From positions 1 through 40,859 of the forward strand of contig NZ_BAFT02000082.1 of the NCBI RefSeq assembly GCF_000308475.2: a DNA stretch of 40,859 nucleotides, read 5' to 3'. Position numbers and translations under genes: made by a program. The stretch comes from Nocardia brasiliensis NBRC 14402 (GTDB taxonomy: Bacteria > Actinomycetota > Actinomycetes > Mycobacteriales > Mycobacteriaceae). Under the pieces are notes generated by a model. It saw only the letters and a program-made list of their open reading frames with translations, made no database searches and was not told the origin of the DNA. Positions 16,856 to 24,022 of this stretch are shown here, one piece after another; the stretch's first letter is position 1; the number at the start of each line of letters is the position of its first letter.

Positions 16856-17374
16856 GTGGCGATCGGGTTGTATCTGCGAAGCCATCCCTACGAGGACCCG
16901 GTATCGAGAGAGATCGAAGGCGCGCTCAGCGGGATGCCGGGAGTCCATCGGGTGTCGAGCGAGGTCGACGAGAATTCCAGGACGATCGTCGTGTTGGCCG
17001 AGGAGGCGTCGGCCGAGCAGACCGCGGCGGTGCTCGACACGTTTCGCGAAAGAGTCGCGGCTACGCAGGAATACCGACGGTCGCGGTCCGATATCGAATT
17101 TCGCCGCAGGGGCGAGCGCAGCTTCTTCACGGCAGGGACAACGGGGCTCGGCACGGCCTCGGGCCTGGTGGTCCAATGGGTTGCCCTGAGTAGAGCGTTT
17201 CCCCAGCACGAGGTGAGGTGGACCTATCAGTGGTCAGCCCTTTCACGTTCTTGGCTCGGGCCGGACGACGTGATCTCGATGGGCGCCACCGGTGTCGGCG
17301 ATAACGCGCTGAAGTTGGTCGAGGGGAACGGCTTCGACGCGGTCAGCTCGAGCTCTCGGTCTGGCATCGGCTGA
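16856..17374 (+). CDS. Hypothetical protein
   Basis: I do not recognise this 172-residue product. The first 75 residues alternate strands and helices (IGLYLRSHPYEDPVSREIEG, then RTIVVLAEEASAEQ) and could be a small alpha/beta sandwich. A hydrophobic, glycine-rich middle (FFTAGTTGLGTASGLVVQWV) and a serine-rich tail follow. The start is uncertain: GTG at 16856 has little Shine-Dalgarno support. It begins within 40 bases of the Rrf2 operator, so it may be under that regulator. Its 3' end overlaps the convergent small gene 17343-17582 by 32 bases. Confidence 0.5.
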   Translation: MAIGLYLRSHPYEDPVSREIEGALSGMPGVHRVSSEVDENSRTIVVLAEEASAEQTAAVLDTFRERVAATQEYRRSRSDIEFRRRGERSFFTAGTTGLGTASGLVVQWVALSRAFPQHEVRWTYQWSALSRSWLGPDDVISMGATGVGDNALKLVEGNGFDAVSSSSRSGIG

Positions 17375-17582
17375 ACGCCGAAAGGAACCCGGCGCACCGT
17401 GTCCAGATCGAGTGGCCCTCCCCGTCGACGAACCCGGGGACCGGCCGCTGATACTGGATCAGCCCCGTCACCCACAGCGTGCCGTCTTGGTCCACGTGGT
17501 ACCAATCATCGATCTCGGGCACTTGCGTTCTCAGGACGTTGAAGAATCGCTGTTCGTCCGGTGTCGGATCTTGCTCGCGCAC
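17343..17582 (-). CDS. Small hypothetical protein
   Basis: The 79-residue product looks protein-like: acidic and aromatic, with VPEIDDWYHVDQDGTLWVTG in the middle and a cysteine pair near the end. I recognise no family. The GTG start lacks a clear ribosome-binding site. It overlaps tail-to-tail with the hypothetical gene 16856-17374. Small size, no family and a convergent overlap leave some doubt that both are genes. Confidence 0.45.
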   Translation of the reverse strand: MREQDPTPDEQRFFNVLRTQVPEIDDWYHVDQDGTLWVTGLIQYQRPVPGFVDGEGHSIWTRCAGFLSAFSRCQTESSS

Positions 17583-17631
17583 AATGCCATCGTGCGCGTT
17601 GACCTTTGCTGCCGCTGGCCTGCGCGGGATG

Positions 17632-18549
17632 TCAGGTGGACTGGGTGAGGGCGTTGTATAGCCAGTTGTGGGCTTGGCCGATGGTGACGCGGGAGTCGAG
17701 GAGGTGGGCGGTCAGGGTCCAGTAGTGGTGGATTCGGGCGTCGGAATCGGTTGCGTCGGTGAGTAATTGCTGTCGGAAGATGGTTGAGTCCTTTTCGCCG
17801 CGGGCTCGGGCGTGGGCGGTGACGAATCGGTCGAGTTCAGCGCCCGGCTGTGGGGGTGCTCCCTCCGCGACGCGATGGACGACTTCGACCATCAGCTCGC
17901 CCATCTCGCGGTATAAGGCGTACGGATCGCGGATCAGTTCTGGTCGTTGCCGCCAATATTGCCGTCGCACAGCACTGCTCATGCCCGGAGCGGCCGTGAG
18001 TGCGATCAATTCGGCGTACGCGACCACCTCGTCGACGGACGGGGCGGCGGGTGGTTCCGGCACATTCCAGTAGATCCACGGATCGCTGGCGGCTCGGGGG
18101 AGCGGCGCGAGGACCCGCTGCCAGAATCGGACGAGGGATTCGTGGAGCGCCGTGCCGTCCTGGGCGACGGCCAGCAGCGCGAGCCGCTCGGTTCGCTGTG
18201 CGGCAGTGGTCGTTTCGATGGCCCGCAATGAGGCCCGCCGCCACGCGAGGGTCCGCAATTCGTCGTCCAGGCGCGCACTTTCGGCGGCGATCACCTCGGT
18301 CAGCGACCGTTGCTCGTGCAGCACACCGGTGATCGAATCGAGTCCGAGCCCGAATGCGCGCAATTGCCGTACCAGCAGCAATCGTTCGGTGGCGTCGTCG
18401 GCGTCGAACATCCGATGCCCACCGGCGCTGCGCTGGGGTTCGAGAATGCCTTCGTCGCAGTAGAACCGGATGGTGCGCACCGAAAACCCGGTTCGGCGTG
18501 CCAATTCCCCAATGCTCACCAGCCCGCCGACTCGTGTGTCCTCTGTCAC
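17632..18549 (-). CDS. MerR-family transcriptional regulator
   Basis: The N-terminus is a MerR winged helix, SIGELARRTGFSVRTIRFYC followed by GILEPQRSAGGHRMFDADD. A coiled linker (about residues 80-120) and a long helical effector domain of about 180 residues follow, so it is a large, ligand-type MerR regulator. The N-terminus could begin at GTG 18567, 18549 or 18519. I prefer 18549 because 18567 would sit inside the operator-like element at 18556-18587. It diverges from the AcpM-like gene, whose promoter carries the long spacer and central dyad typical of MerR activation. Confidence 0.87.
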   Translation of the reverse strand: MTEDTRVGGLVSIGELARRTGFSVRTIRFYCDEGILEPQRSAGGHRMFDADDATERLLLVRQLRAFGLGLDSITGVLHEQRSLTEVIAAESARLDDELRTLAWRRASLRAIETTTAAQRTERLALLAVAQDGTALHESLVRFWQRVLAPLPRAASDPWIYWNVPEPPAAPSVDEVVAYAELIALTAAPGMSSAVRRQYWRQRPELIRDPYALYREMGELMVEVVHRVAEGAPPQPGAELDRFVTAHARARGEKDSTIFRQQLLTDATDSDARIHHYWTLTAHLLDSRVTIGQAHNWLYNALTQST

Positions 18550-18555
18550 AAGCTC

Positions 18556-18587
18556 TTGAACCTCCACCCCGCTGGAGCTCTTAGCGT
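18556..18587 (+). promoter_or_regulatory. MerR-type promoter/operator for the acyl carrier protein gene
   Basis: TTGAAC (18556-18561) and TAGCGT (18582-18587) are separated by 20 bases, longer than the usual 17. The spacer contains a centred dyad CTCCA-CCCCGC-TGGAG (18562-18577). A long spacer with a dyad between the boxes is the hallmark of promoters that MerR proteins twist into activity. It reads toward the carrier protein gene at 18663. Confidence 0.65.
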
Positions 18588-18662
18588 AATCGCACTGCCG
18601 CTCGGCTCCATCGAGGCACCTGGCCCTCAGCCGACGCGGACAGCCGAACGAGGGAGTTATTC

Positions 18663-18968
18663 ATGACTGTTACGCAGGAAGACATCGTCGCCGGTATCGC
18701 GGAGATCATCGAGGAGGTGACCGGCATCGAGGCGGCGGAAGTGTCGATCGAGAAGTCTTTCATCGACGATCTGGAAATCGACTCGCTGTCCCTGGTGGAG
18801 ATCGCCGTACAGCTGGAGGACAAGTACGAGGTGAAGATCCCCGACGAGGACTTGGCCGGACTGCGCACAGTCGGCGATGCGGTGATCTACGTCCAGAAGA
18901 TGGAATCCGAACAGCCTCGACTCGCCGCCGAGATCTCGACGAAATTGCAGGAAGGACAGGCGAATTGA
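18663..18968 (+). CDS. Acyl carrier protein, AcpM (meromycolate extension) type
   Basis: The 101-residue product is an acyl carrier protein. The phosphopantetheine serine is Ser41 in LEIDSLSLVEI. It is very like mycobacterial AcpM: TQEDIVAGIAEIIEEVTGIE at the N-terminus and KIPDEDLAGLRTVGDAVIY in helix III. The C-terminal extension is shorter than in AcpM (115 residues in M. tuberculosis). The housekeeping acpM normally sits with kasA/kasB; this copy has no fatty acid synthase neighbours, so it is probably a second, regulated carrier protein. GAGGGAG precedes the ATG. The SRPBCC gene follows. Confidence 0.93.
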   Translation: MTVTQEDIVAGIAEIIEEVTGIEAAEVSIEKSFIDDLEIDSLSLVEIAVQLEDKYEVKIPDEDLAGLRTVGDAVIYVQKMESEQPRLAAEISTKLQEGQAN

Positions 18969-19011
18969 GGGCCCTCGAGCAGCCGGGCACGCTGTGGAGC
19001 GCACCCCGCCG

Positions 19012-19473
19012 ATGATCGCTGACACACAGTTGGATCCGGCAGCCGTCGAGCTGGGCAACTTCTATCGGCGGTCACCGACGGTGGTATGGCGTGCGTTGAC
19101 GGAGCCGGATCTGTTGCAGCGGTGGCTGTTGCGACCGACCCCGTTCCCCGCCACCGCCGGGGCACGCTTCCGATTCACCGCTCCGGGTGCTGCCCTCGAC
19201 CAGATCGCCTGCGAGGTGCTGGTGGCCGACCCGTACGAGCAGCTGACCTACAGCTGGGTGTATTCGCAGGCCACGTATCCCGTCAGCTGGATTGTCGGCT
19301 GGACGTTGCAGCCGCAGGGGTCCGGCACCCGACTATTGCTGAGGCAGACGGGATTCGACATCGAAGATCGTCGGCAGCGGATGGTGCGCAACGCCGTAGA
19401 ACGCAGCTGGAAACGATGTGTGCTGCCGCGGCTCGGTACAGTGCTCGATCACGGTGGCCCGCCACTGGCTTGA
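19012..19473 (+). CDS. SRPBCC/AHSA1-type domain protein
   Basis: The 153-residue product has the START-like SRPBCC fold of the AHSA1 group: FYRRSPTVVWRALTEPDLLQ near the N-terminus, then RFRFTAPG, LTYSWVYSQ and a long C-terminal helix (RMVRNAVERSWKRCVL). These domains bind hydrophobic ligands in a deep pocket. It starts shortly after the carrier protein gene on the same strand and could handle an acyl product, which is an inference. The ATG at 19012 and a GTG at 18994 are both possible; neither has a strong ribosome-binding site. Confidence 0.75.
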   Translation: MIADTQLDPAAVELGNFYRRSPTVVWRALTEPDLLQRWLLRPTPFPATAGARFRFTAPGAALDQIACEVLVADPYEQLTYSWVYSQATYPVSWIVGWTLQPQGSGTRLLLRQTGFDIEDRRQRMVRNAVERSWKRCVLPRLGTVLDHGGPPLA

Positions 19474-19521
19474 TGCCGTCTCTTTCATGACATCGGGGCA
19501 AGAGTTGCGGCGCGATCCGCG

Positions 19522-19875
19522 TCAATCCAGTTCCGCCACCAGCTTTTTCGGGGCGACCTTGCGGTAGGCGTCACGGATGATCTCCGTGAATTCGCCCCAG
19601 TCGGGGTCGATGTCGAGGCGGACGCCGATCCAACCGCTGTGCCCGACGTACGGCGGCACGAAGAATCGGGTGGGCTCGGCATCCACCAACTCGCCTTGCA
19701 CGCCCTCGGGGGCGGGGCACCAGATCGTCGGGCCGGGCTCGTCGTACCCGCTGGGGATGTACTTCACGAACGACTTCTTGGTGCGCACGAAGAAGGTGGG
19801 GCAGCCGTGGCTCAGCCGTTCGCTGCACTCCGGTAGGTCCAGACAGATCGCGCGGATCCGTGGCAACGGGTCCAT
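19522..19875 (-). CDS. MmcQ/YjbR family protein
   Basis: The 117-residue product belongs to the MmcQ/YjbR family (CyaY-like fold). It has the family pattern: an N-terminal ICLDLPECSERLSHGCPTFF, a central FVKYIP strand, then a WIGVRLD segment and a C-terminal helix DAYRKVAPKKL. The family has been suggested to bind DNA or nucleic acids. Function remains unproven. It starts 9 bases after the stop of the NTF2-like gene, so the two form an operon. Confidence 0.85.
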   Translation of the reverse strand: MDPLPRIRAICLDLPECSERLSHGCPTFFVRTKKSFVKYIPSGYDEPGPTIWCPAPEGVQGELVDAEPTRFFVPPYVGHSGWIGVRLDIDPDWGEFTEIIRDAYRKVAPKKLVAELD

Positions 19876-19884
19876 AGCCGGAGT

Positions 19885-20334
19885 CTACGGCGTCGCGGCT
19901 CCGCGCATCGCACGACGCAGCACCCCGGGATGTTTGAACAAGCCCGGCGCGAGCCGAACGGCAACGACGGTGAGAGTGAGCCAGGGGCGCAGGTGCGGCC
20001 GGAGGCCGCGAATACGGCCGTCGTCGGCGAGGTCGAGCACCAACGCCTCGGTGAGCCGGAACCGGCCGACGGACGCTTCCGCGAGCAGCACCCGTCGATT
20101 CCCGTCGCCGATCTCGTCGGTCCAGCGCAATCCGGAGAGCCCGCCGTAAGCGGCGGTGAGCAGCACGCGCAGGTCCGCTTTGCCGCGAAAGACCATGCGT
20201 CCGGACAGTGGCGAGGTCAACGTCGCGTCCTCGGTGAGCAGGTCCATCAGGGTGTCGAAATCGGCGGTGGTGGTTGCCGTGCGGAACGCGGCCACGACGT
20301 CGGTCGCGGCTGCCTGATCGTGCACTGTGTCCAT
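19885..20334 (-). CDS. NTF2/SnoaL-like domain protein
   Basis: The 149-residue product has an NTF2-like cone-shaped fold: AFRTATTTADFDTLMDLLTEDATLTSPLSG at the N-terminus, then a curved sheet with a region of the ECF sigma C-terminal/SnoaL type and an arginine-rich end. It diverges from the HxlR regulator with 53 bases between the starts and is co-directional with the MmcQ gene just downstream. It is the likely target of that regulator. Biochemical role unknown. Confidence 0.72.
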   Translation of the reverse strand: MDTVHDQAAATDVVAAFRTATTTADFDTLMDLLTEDATLTSPLSGRMVFRGKADLRVLLTAAYGGLSGLRWTDEIGDGNRRVLLAEASVGRFRLTEALVLDLADDGRIRGLRPHLRPWLTLTVVAVRLAPGLFKHPGVLRRAMRGAATP

Positions 20335-20357
20335 GTCGCCAACCTAGCCCGAGTCAC

Positions 20358-20380
20358 TTGCAAAAAGCAATGGACTAGAC
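20358..20380 (+). promoter_or_regulatory. HxlR divergent promoter region with small dyad
   Basis: TTGC-AAAAA-GCAA (20358-20370) is a short dyad in the 53-base gap between the divergent genes. TAGACT (20375-20380) is a likely -10 ending seven bases before the HxlR GTG. That spacing implies a leaderless transcript, common in actinobacteria. Confidence 0.45.
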
Positions 20381-20387
20381 TGGCCTG

Positions 20388-20882
20388 GTGCCCAAAGCTG
20401 ATCTCTCCGACATGGTGTGCTCGATCGCGCGCACCCTCGACGTGATCGGCGAGCGGTGGACCCCGCTGGTGTTACGCGACCTGTTCGTCGGGCTGTCCCG
20501 ATTCGAGGACCTCCGGCGCGACCTCGGCATCGCCTCCAATGTGCTCGCCGCCCGCCTGGCCACGCTGCAAGCGCACGGCATCGTGGAAGCCGTTGAATAT
20601 CAGTCGAATCCGGTCCGGCACGAGTACCTGCTCACGCCCAAGGGGCGCGAGCTGTACCCGGCGCTGACCATGCTCGTCGCGTGGGGCGATACCTGGCTGG
20701 CCGGGCCGGAAGGTCCGCCCGCGCTGGTCGTGCACGAGGACTGCGGCAAGGTGACCGCAGGCGTGGTGGTGTGCCGGGAATGCGGCGCGGAATTGACCGC
20801 GGACAACGTCCGATTCGCGCACGGCCCCGGCGCGCACCGCGGGCCGGGGACGATGCTCATCGGCGATCACATGTCGCCGTGA
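20388..20882 (+). CDS. HxlR-family transcriptional regulator
   Basis: The 164-residue product has the HxlR winged helix in its first 95 residues: MVCSIARTLDVIGERWTPLV, then GLSRFEDLRRDLGIASNVLA, then a wing with RHEYLLTPKGRELYP. The C-terminal 60 residues add a conserved actinobacterial extension with three cysteines (HEDCGK, then VCRECGAEL) that could bind a metal. The GTG appears to be leaderless. It diverges from the NTF2-like gene. Confidence 0.9.
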   Translation: MPKADLSDMVCSIARTLDVIGERWTPLVLRDLFVGLSRFEDLRRDLGIASNVLAARLATLQAHGIVEAVEYQSNPVRHEYLLTPKGRELYPALTMLVAWGDTWLAGPEGPPALVVHEDCGKVTAGVVVCRECGAELTADNVRFAHGPGAHRGPGTMLIGDHMSP

Positions 20883-20887
20883 CGTCC

Positions 20888-21367
20888 TCAGTTGACCGAG
20901 ACCGCTTCTGCCCCAGTGGCTTCGAGTAATTCGGGGTACGTCGTGCAGAACACGGTGTGCGGGTGACCGGCCGCGGCCCAGATCTCGTCGTGGGCTGCCA
21001 AGCTCTCGTCGATCAACGTCCGGATCGGGGCGGGATGGCCGAGCGGCGCGACACCGCCGATCGCCTGGCCGGTGTGGGCGCGGACGAATTCGGCGGTGGC
21101 GCGGGTGAGTTTCGCGAGACCGAGGTGGGCGGCCACCTTGCCGGTGTCGACCCGGTGCGCGCCACTGGTGAGGACCAGCAGCGGCGCGCCCGCCGCGTCG
21201 AAGATCAGGCTGTTCGCGATGGCCGCGACCGGGCAGCCGAGCTGCTCGGCGGCGGCGACCGCGGTCGGGGCGGTCTCCGGCAGGACCCGGATCTGCGGGG
21301 TGATCCCGGCGGCGCGCAGCGCGGCCTCGACGGCGAGCACGGTCGGTTTCGCGGCGATCTCGTCCAT
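20888..21367 (-). CDS. YbaK/EbsC aminoacyl-tRNA deacylase family protein
   Basis: The 159-residue product is a free-standing editing domain of the YbaK/ProX superfamily, which hydrolyses mischarged tRNAs in the cytosol. It has the family motifs: VAAIANSLIF (normally KSLLF around the catalytic lysine), DTGKVAAHLGLAKL, and IGGVAPLGHP near residue 105. In this copy the position usually held by the catalytic lysine reads NSLIF, as in many actinobacterial members. It converges with HxlR, five bases between stops. Confidence 0.88.
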   Translation of the reverse strand: MDEIAAKPTVLAVEAALRAAGITPQIRVLPETAPTAVAAAEQLGCPVAAIANSLIFDAAGAPLLVLTSGAHRVDTGKVAAHLGLAKLTRATAEFVRAHTGQAIGGVAPLGHPAPIRTLIDESLAAHDEIWAAAGHPHTVFCTTYPELLEATGAEAVSVN

Positions 21368-21423
21368 GCCGGGATACTAACCGCGGTCGTCGCGGTCGGC
21401 CGCTGATTTTCGGCGTCGCCGGG

Positions 21424-22452
21424 TCAGCCGGCGTTGAATTCCAGCCGGTCCAGGTGGGCGGGCAGCAGGGCGCGCAGGATCGCGCCGGGGTCGCCGAGCT
21501 GACCGGCGGTGCGCACGCCGGAGCGTCCGCCGGAAGTGATGTGCGACAACGCTTCTACCGCGATCGGCGCGGTGACCGCGTAGATGTCGCGCCCGGCGAC
21601 GACGGCGTGGCGTCGCAGCGAACCGGATCGGACCACGACCTCGACCAAGAACTGCTGAGCGGATCGGCCGGATTCGTCGGCGGGCTGCGGTGGTGCGAGA
21701 TCGGGGGAAGCGAGGTCGCGCAGGGGAGCGGCGGTCATATAGGTGTGCAGGGCAGTGGTTTTCAGGTGATACGGGATGGTGACGCTGTCGGCGGTGGTGA
21801 AATCGCCGACGACGGTTTGCTTTCCGAACGGCGCGGGAAAGGCCCGCTCCGACACCGGAGCCGCGTCGTCGCGGAGGCCGAATGCGCCGTCGCGGTAGAC
21901 GAGTCGCTGTCCGTTACGCCGCCCACGCGAGGCGACCCCGGCCTCTCTCGTGCCTTTCGTGGGCACCCAGCTGTCGAGGGCGAAGGCGAGTTCGATCTCG
22001 TCGGCCGCGGGCAGGTCGGCCATGGCGGCGCTGGCGAGCAGGTCGCCGAGCCCGCCGTAGAAAGCGATCGCGGGCGCGATCACGATACCCGCCTCGGTGG
22101 CGCGATCCTGATAGGCCGCAACGGTTTTGGCGACCACCTCTACCTCGGCGGCGACGTCGACATAGTGCACGCCCGCGCGCAGGGCGGCCTCGACCACTGC
22201 CGGGACCGTATCGCCGAACGGCCCGGCCGCGTTGATCACGGCCACACTGCCCGCGAGGGCGCGATCGAGCGCCGCGGGGTCATCGATGGTCGCGGGCCGG
22301 ACCGCCGGCCCGGGATGTGCATCCGCGAGTTCGCGCAGCCGAACTTCGTCGCGACCGGACAGGATCGGCGTCCAGCCGCGCCGCACCAGTTCGGCGACGA
22401 TGAAGCGGCCGGTGTGGCCGTAGGCGCCGAAAACGGCCACGGACGAAGACAT
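21424..22452 (-). CDS. Saccharopine dehydrogenase-like NAD(P)-binding protein
   Basis: The 342-residue product begins with a Rossmann motif VAVFGAYGHTGRFI and continues with SGRDEVRLRELAD, then VINAAGPFG and GVHYVDVAAE, the pattern of saccharopine dehydrogenase-like and trans-acting enoyl reductase-like proteins of actinobacteria. It is not the lysine-pathway enzyme by context. The ATG at 22452 has GGAG about eight bases before it. A longer open frame to 22968 exists but is an overlap with the rid gene. The rid pseudogene lies 100 bases upstream on the same strand. Confidence 0.87.
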   Translation of the reverse strand: MSSSVAVFGAYGHTGRFIVAELVRRGWTPILSGRDEVRLRELADAHPGPAVRPATIDDPAALDRALAGSVAVINAAGPFGDTVPAVVEAALRAGVHYVDVAAEVEVVAKTVAAYQDRATEAGIVIAPAIAFYGGLGDLLASAAMADLPAADEIELAFALDSWVPTKGTREAGVASRGRRNGQRLVYRDGAFGLRDDAAPVSERAFPAPFGKQTVVGDFTTADSVTIPYHLKTTALHTYMTAAPLRDLASPDLAPPQPADESGRSAQQFLVEVVVRSGSLRRHAVVAGRDIYAVTAPIAVEALSHITSGGRSGVRTAGQLGDPGAILRALLPAHLDRLEFNAG

Positions 22453-22552
22453 GTCGGATCTCCTCGAAGTGCGAAGGTGTCGAGTCGAGCCAACTCGTCG
22501 CGGGTGCCGCGGATTCCCGCGCGGCGGAATTCCGCGACTGTCCGGCGGCCGC

Positions 22553-22958
22553 TCAGCCCGCGGCGACGACCTCGATCTCGACGAGCCACTCGCTGACCAG
22601 CGTCTGCACCACGATCGCGGTGGTCGGCACGGCGGCCCTGCAGCGCGGCGACCCGGGCCGCGGCGTTCGCGTCGGCGTAGGCCGGGTCGCGCAGGTAGCT
22701 GGTGAGCCGGACGATGTTGTCGACGGTCATGCCCGCCGAGGCGAGGATGGCGCGCAGGTTCGACCAGATCAGGTCGAGTTGTTCGGCGAGGGTCGCGCCG
22801 GGTTTCCCGTCGGGATCCAAGCCCATCGTGCCCGAGATGAACAGCAGGCGTTCGGCGCCCCGCACCTCCATCGCGTGCACGTAGTCGTCGGTCGCGGCGT
22901 AGACGCCGTCGGTCGGGTTGCGCGGTTCGAGCTCCACCCCGTCGATCTTGCCAGGCAA
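22553..22958 (-). pseudogene. RidA/YjgF-family protein, frameshifted
   Basis: The first about 105 residues read as a Rid-family protein: LLFISGTMGLDPDGKPG, then AEQLDLIWSNLRAILASAGM and IVRLTSYLRDPAYADANAAA. After VAALQG the frame becomes arginine-rich. The proper C-terminus (VPTTAIVVQTLVSEWLVEIE, then VVAAG and stop at 22553-22555) is in another frame. Removing one base near 22631-22645 joins them into 134 residues, the normal length. So there is a one-base insertion or a sequencing error. The conserved Rid arginine region falls at the break. It starts with a TTG of weak support and diverges from the vWA gene. Confidence 0.8.
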
Positions 22959-22977
22959 CGGGATTCACGAGAAAGGC

Positions 22978-23012
22978 TTGACCGAGATAGTTTTGGTCGA
23001 ATACACTAAAAC
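22978..23012 (+). promoter_or_regulatory. Promoter with operator-like dyad before the vWA/PurA-like operon
   Basis: TTGACC (22978-22983), an 18-base spacer and TACACT (23002-23007) make a good promoter facing the vWA gene. GTTTTGGT (22990-22997) and ACTAAAAC (23005-23012) form an inverted repeat with seven of eight matches and a 7-base centre, lying across the spacer and -10. A repressor bound there would block the operon. No dedicated regulator gene is adjacent. Confidence 0.6.
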
Positions 23013-23036
23013 GAGTTCACGAGAGGAAGTGATCAC

Positions 23037-23984
23037 ATGGGATACGGGAACTGGGACGACACCGCCTACCGGGCGGCCAAGACCTTCCGTGCCAGCCGGG
23101 GGCTCGACGACTTCGGATACACCGCCGAGATGCAGGGCGTGCCCTACGACAGCTGGCAGGCGCATCCGACCCTCGACCCGTTCGGGGTCACGGTGCGGGA
23201 ATGCCGCGACTCCGCCGACCACGACAACTCGCTGCCCATCGCGGTGCTGTTCGATGTCACCGGCTCGATGGGCCGGGTGCCGCGGATCATGCAGCAGAAG
23301 CTCGGCACACTGCACGGTCTGCTGCAGCGCAAGGGCTACGCCGACGATCCGCAGATCCTGTTCGGCGCCATCGGCGATGCCGACACCGACCGAGTGCCGT
23401 TGCAGGTCGGGCAGTTCGAGTCGGACAACCGGATGGACGAGCAACTGCGCGCCATCCTGCTCGAAGGCGGCGGCGGTGGACAGAAGTCCGAAAGTTACGA
23501 GCTGGCAGCCTATTTCATGGCCACCCACATTGTGACCGACGCCTGGGAGAAGCGCGGCAAGAAGGGCTACCTGTTCCTGATCGGCGACGAGCTGAACAAG
23601 CCGAAGCTGGCGTCGCGGCACATCCGCAGCGTGATCGGCGACAGTGTGCGCCGCGACATCTCGGTGGAATCCATCTACCGCGAACTCGCCGAGCGCTGGC
23701 ACGTCTACTACATCCTGCCGAATCAGTCGAACTACTACGACGATCCGGAAATCGCCGAGCACTGGCGCGGACTGCTCGGCCAGCACTTCATGAAGCTGGA
23801 CGAGCCGGCCGCGGTCTGCGAACTCATCGCGCTGACCATCGGAGTGGCGGAGAACCGCGTCGATGTGGACGCCGGGCTGGCGGACCTGCGAGACATCGGG
23901 TCGGCGGCCGAGGCGGCATCGGTCGGTAAGGCGTTGGCGGCCACCGGTCCGCGGATGCGGGCGCTGCCCAGCGGACGCCGCTGA
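23037..23984 (+). CDS. vWA domain protein (cytosolic, TerY-like)
   Basis: The 315-residue product has a von Willebrand A domain with a MIDAS-like metal site: LFDVTGSMG (D-x-T-x-S) at about residue 77, then a GAIGDADTDR loop and YLFLIGDELNK for the later acidic position. There is no signal peptide or membrane segment, so it should act in the cytosol. The domain core spans about residues 70-250; the C-terminal 60 residues are helical and alanine-rich. GAGAGGAAG precedes the ATG. The PurA-like gene follows after 38 bases, so the two form an operon. vWA proteins often act as scaffolds or metal-dependent partners for an enzyme encoded beside them. Exact role unknown. Confidence 0.85.
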   Translation: MGYGNWDDTAYRAAKTFRASRGLDDFGYTAEMQGVPYDSWQAHPTLDPFGVTVRECRDSADHDNSLPIAVLFDVTGSMGRVPRIMQQKLGTLHGLLQRKGYADDPQILFGAIGDADTDRVPLQVGQFESDNRMDEQLRAILLEGGGGGQKSESYELAAYFMATHIVTDAWEKRGKKGYLFLIGDELNKPKLASRHIRSVIGDSVRRDISVESIYRELAERWHVYYILPNQSNYYDDPEIAEHWRGLLGQHFMKLDEPAAVCELIALTIGVAENRVDVDAGLADLRDIGSAAEAASVGKALAATGPRMRALPSGRR

Positions 23985-24022
23985 ATCCGGCTGGTCCGGT
24001 GTGGAATAGACAGGAGCCGAGC

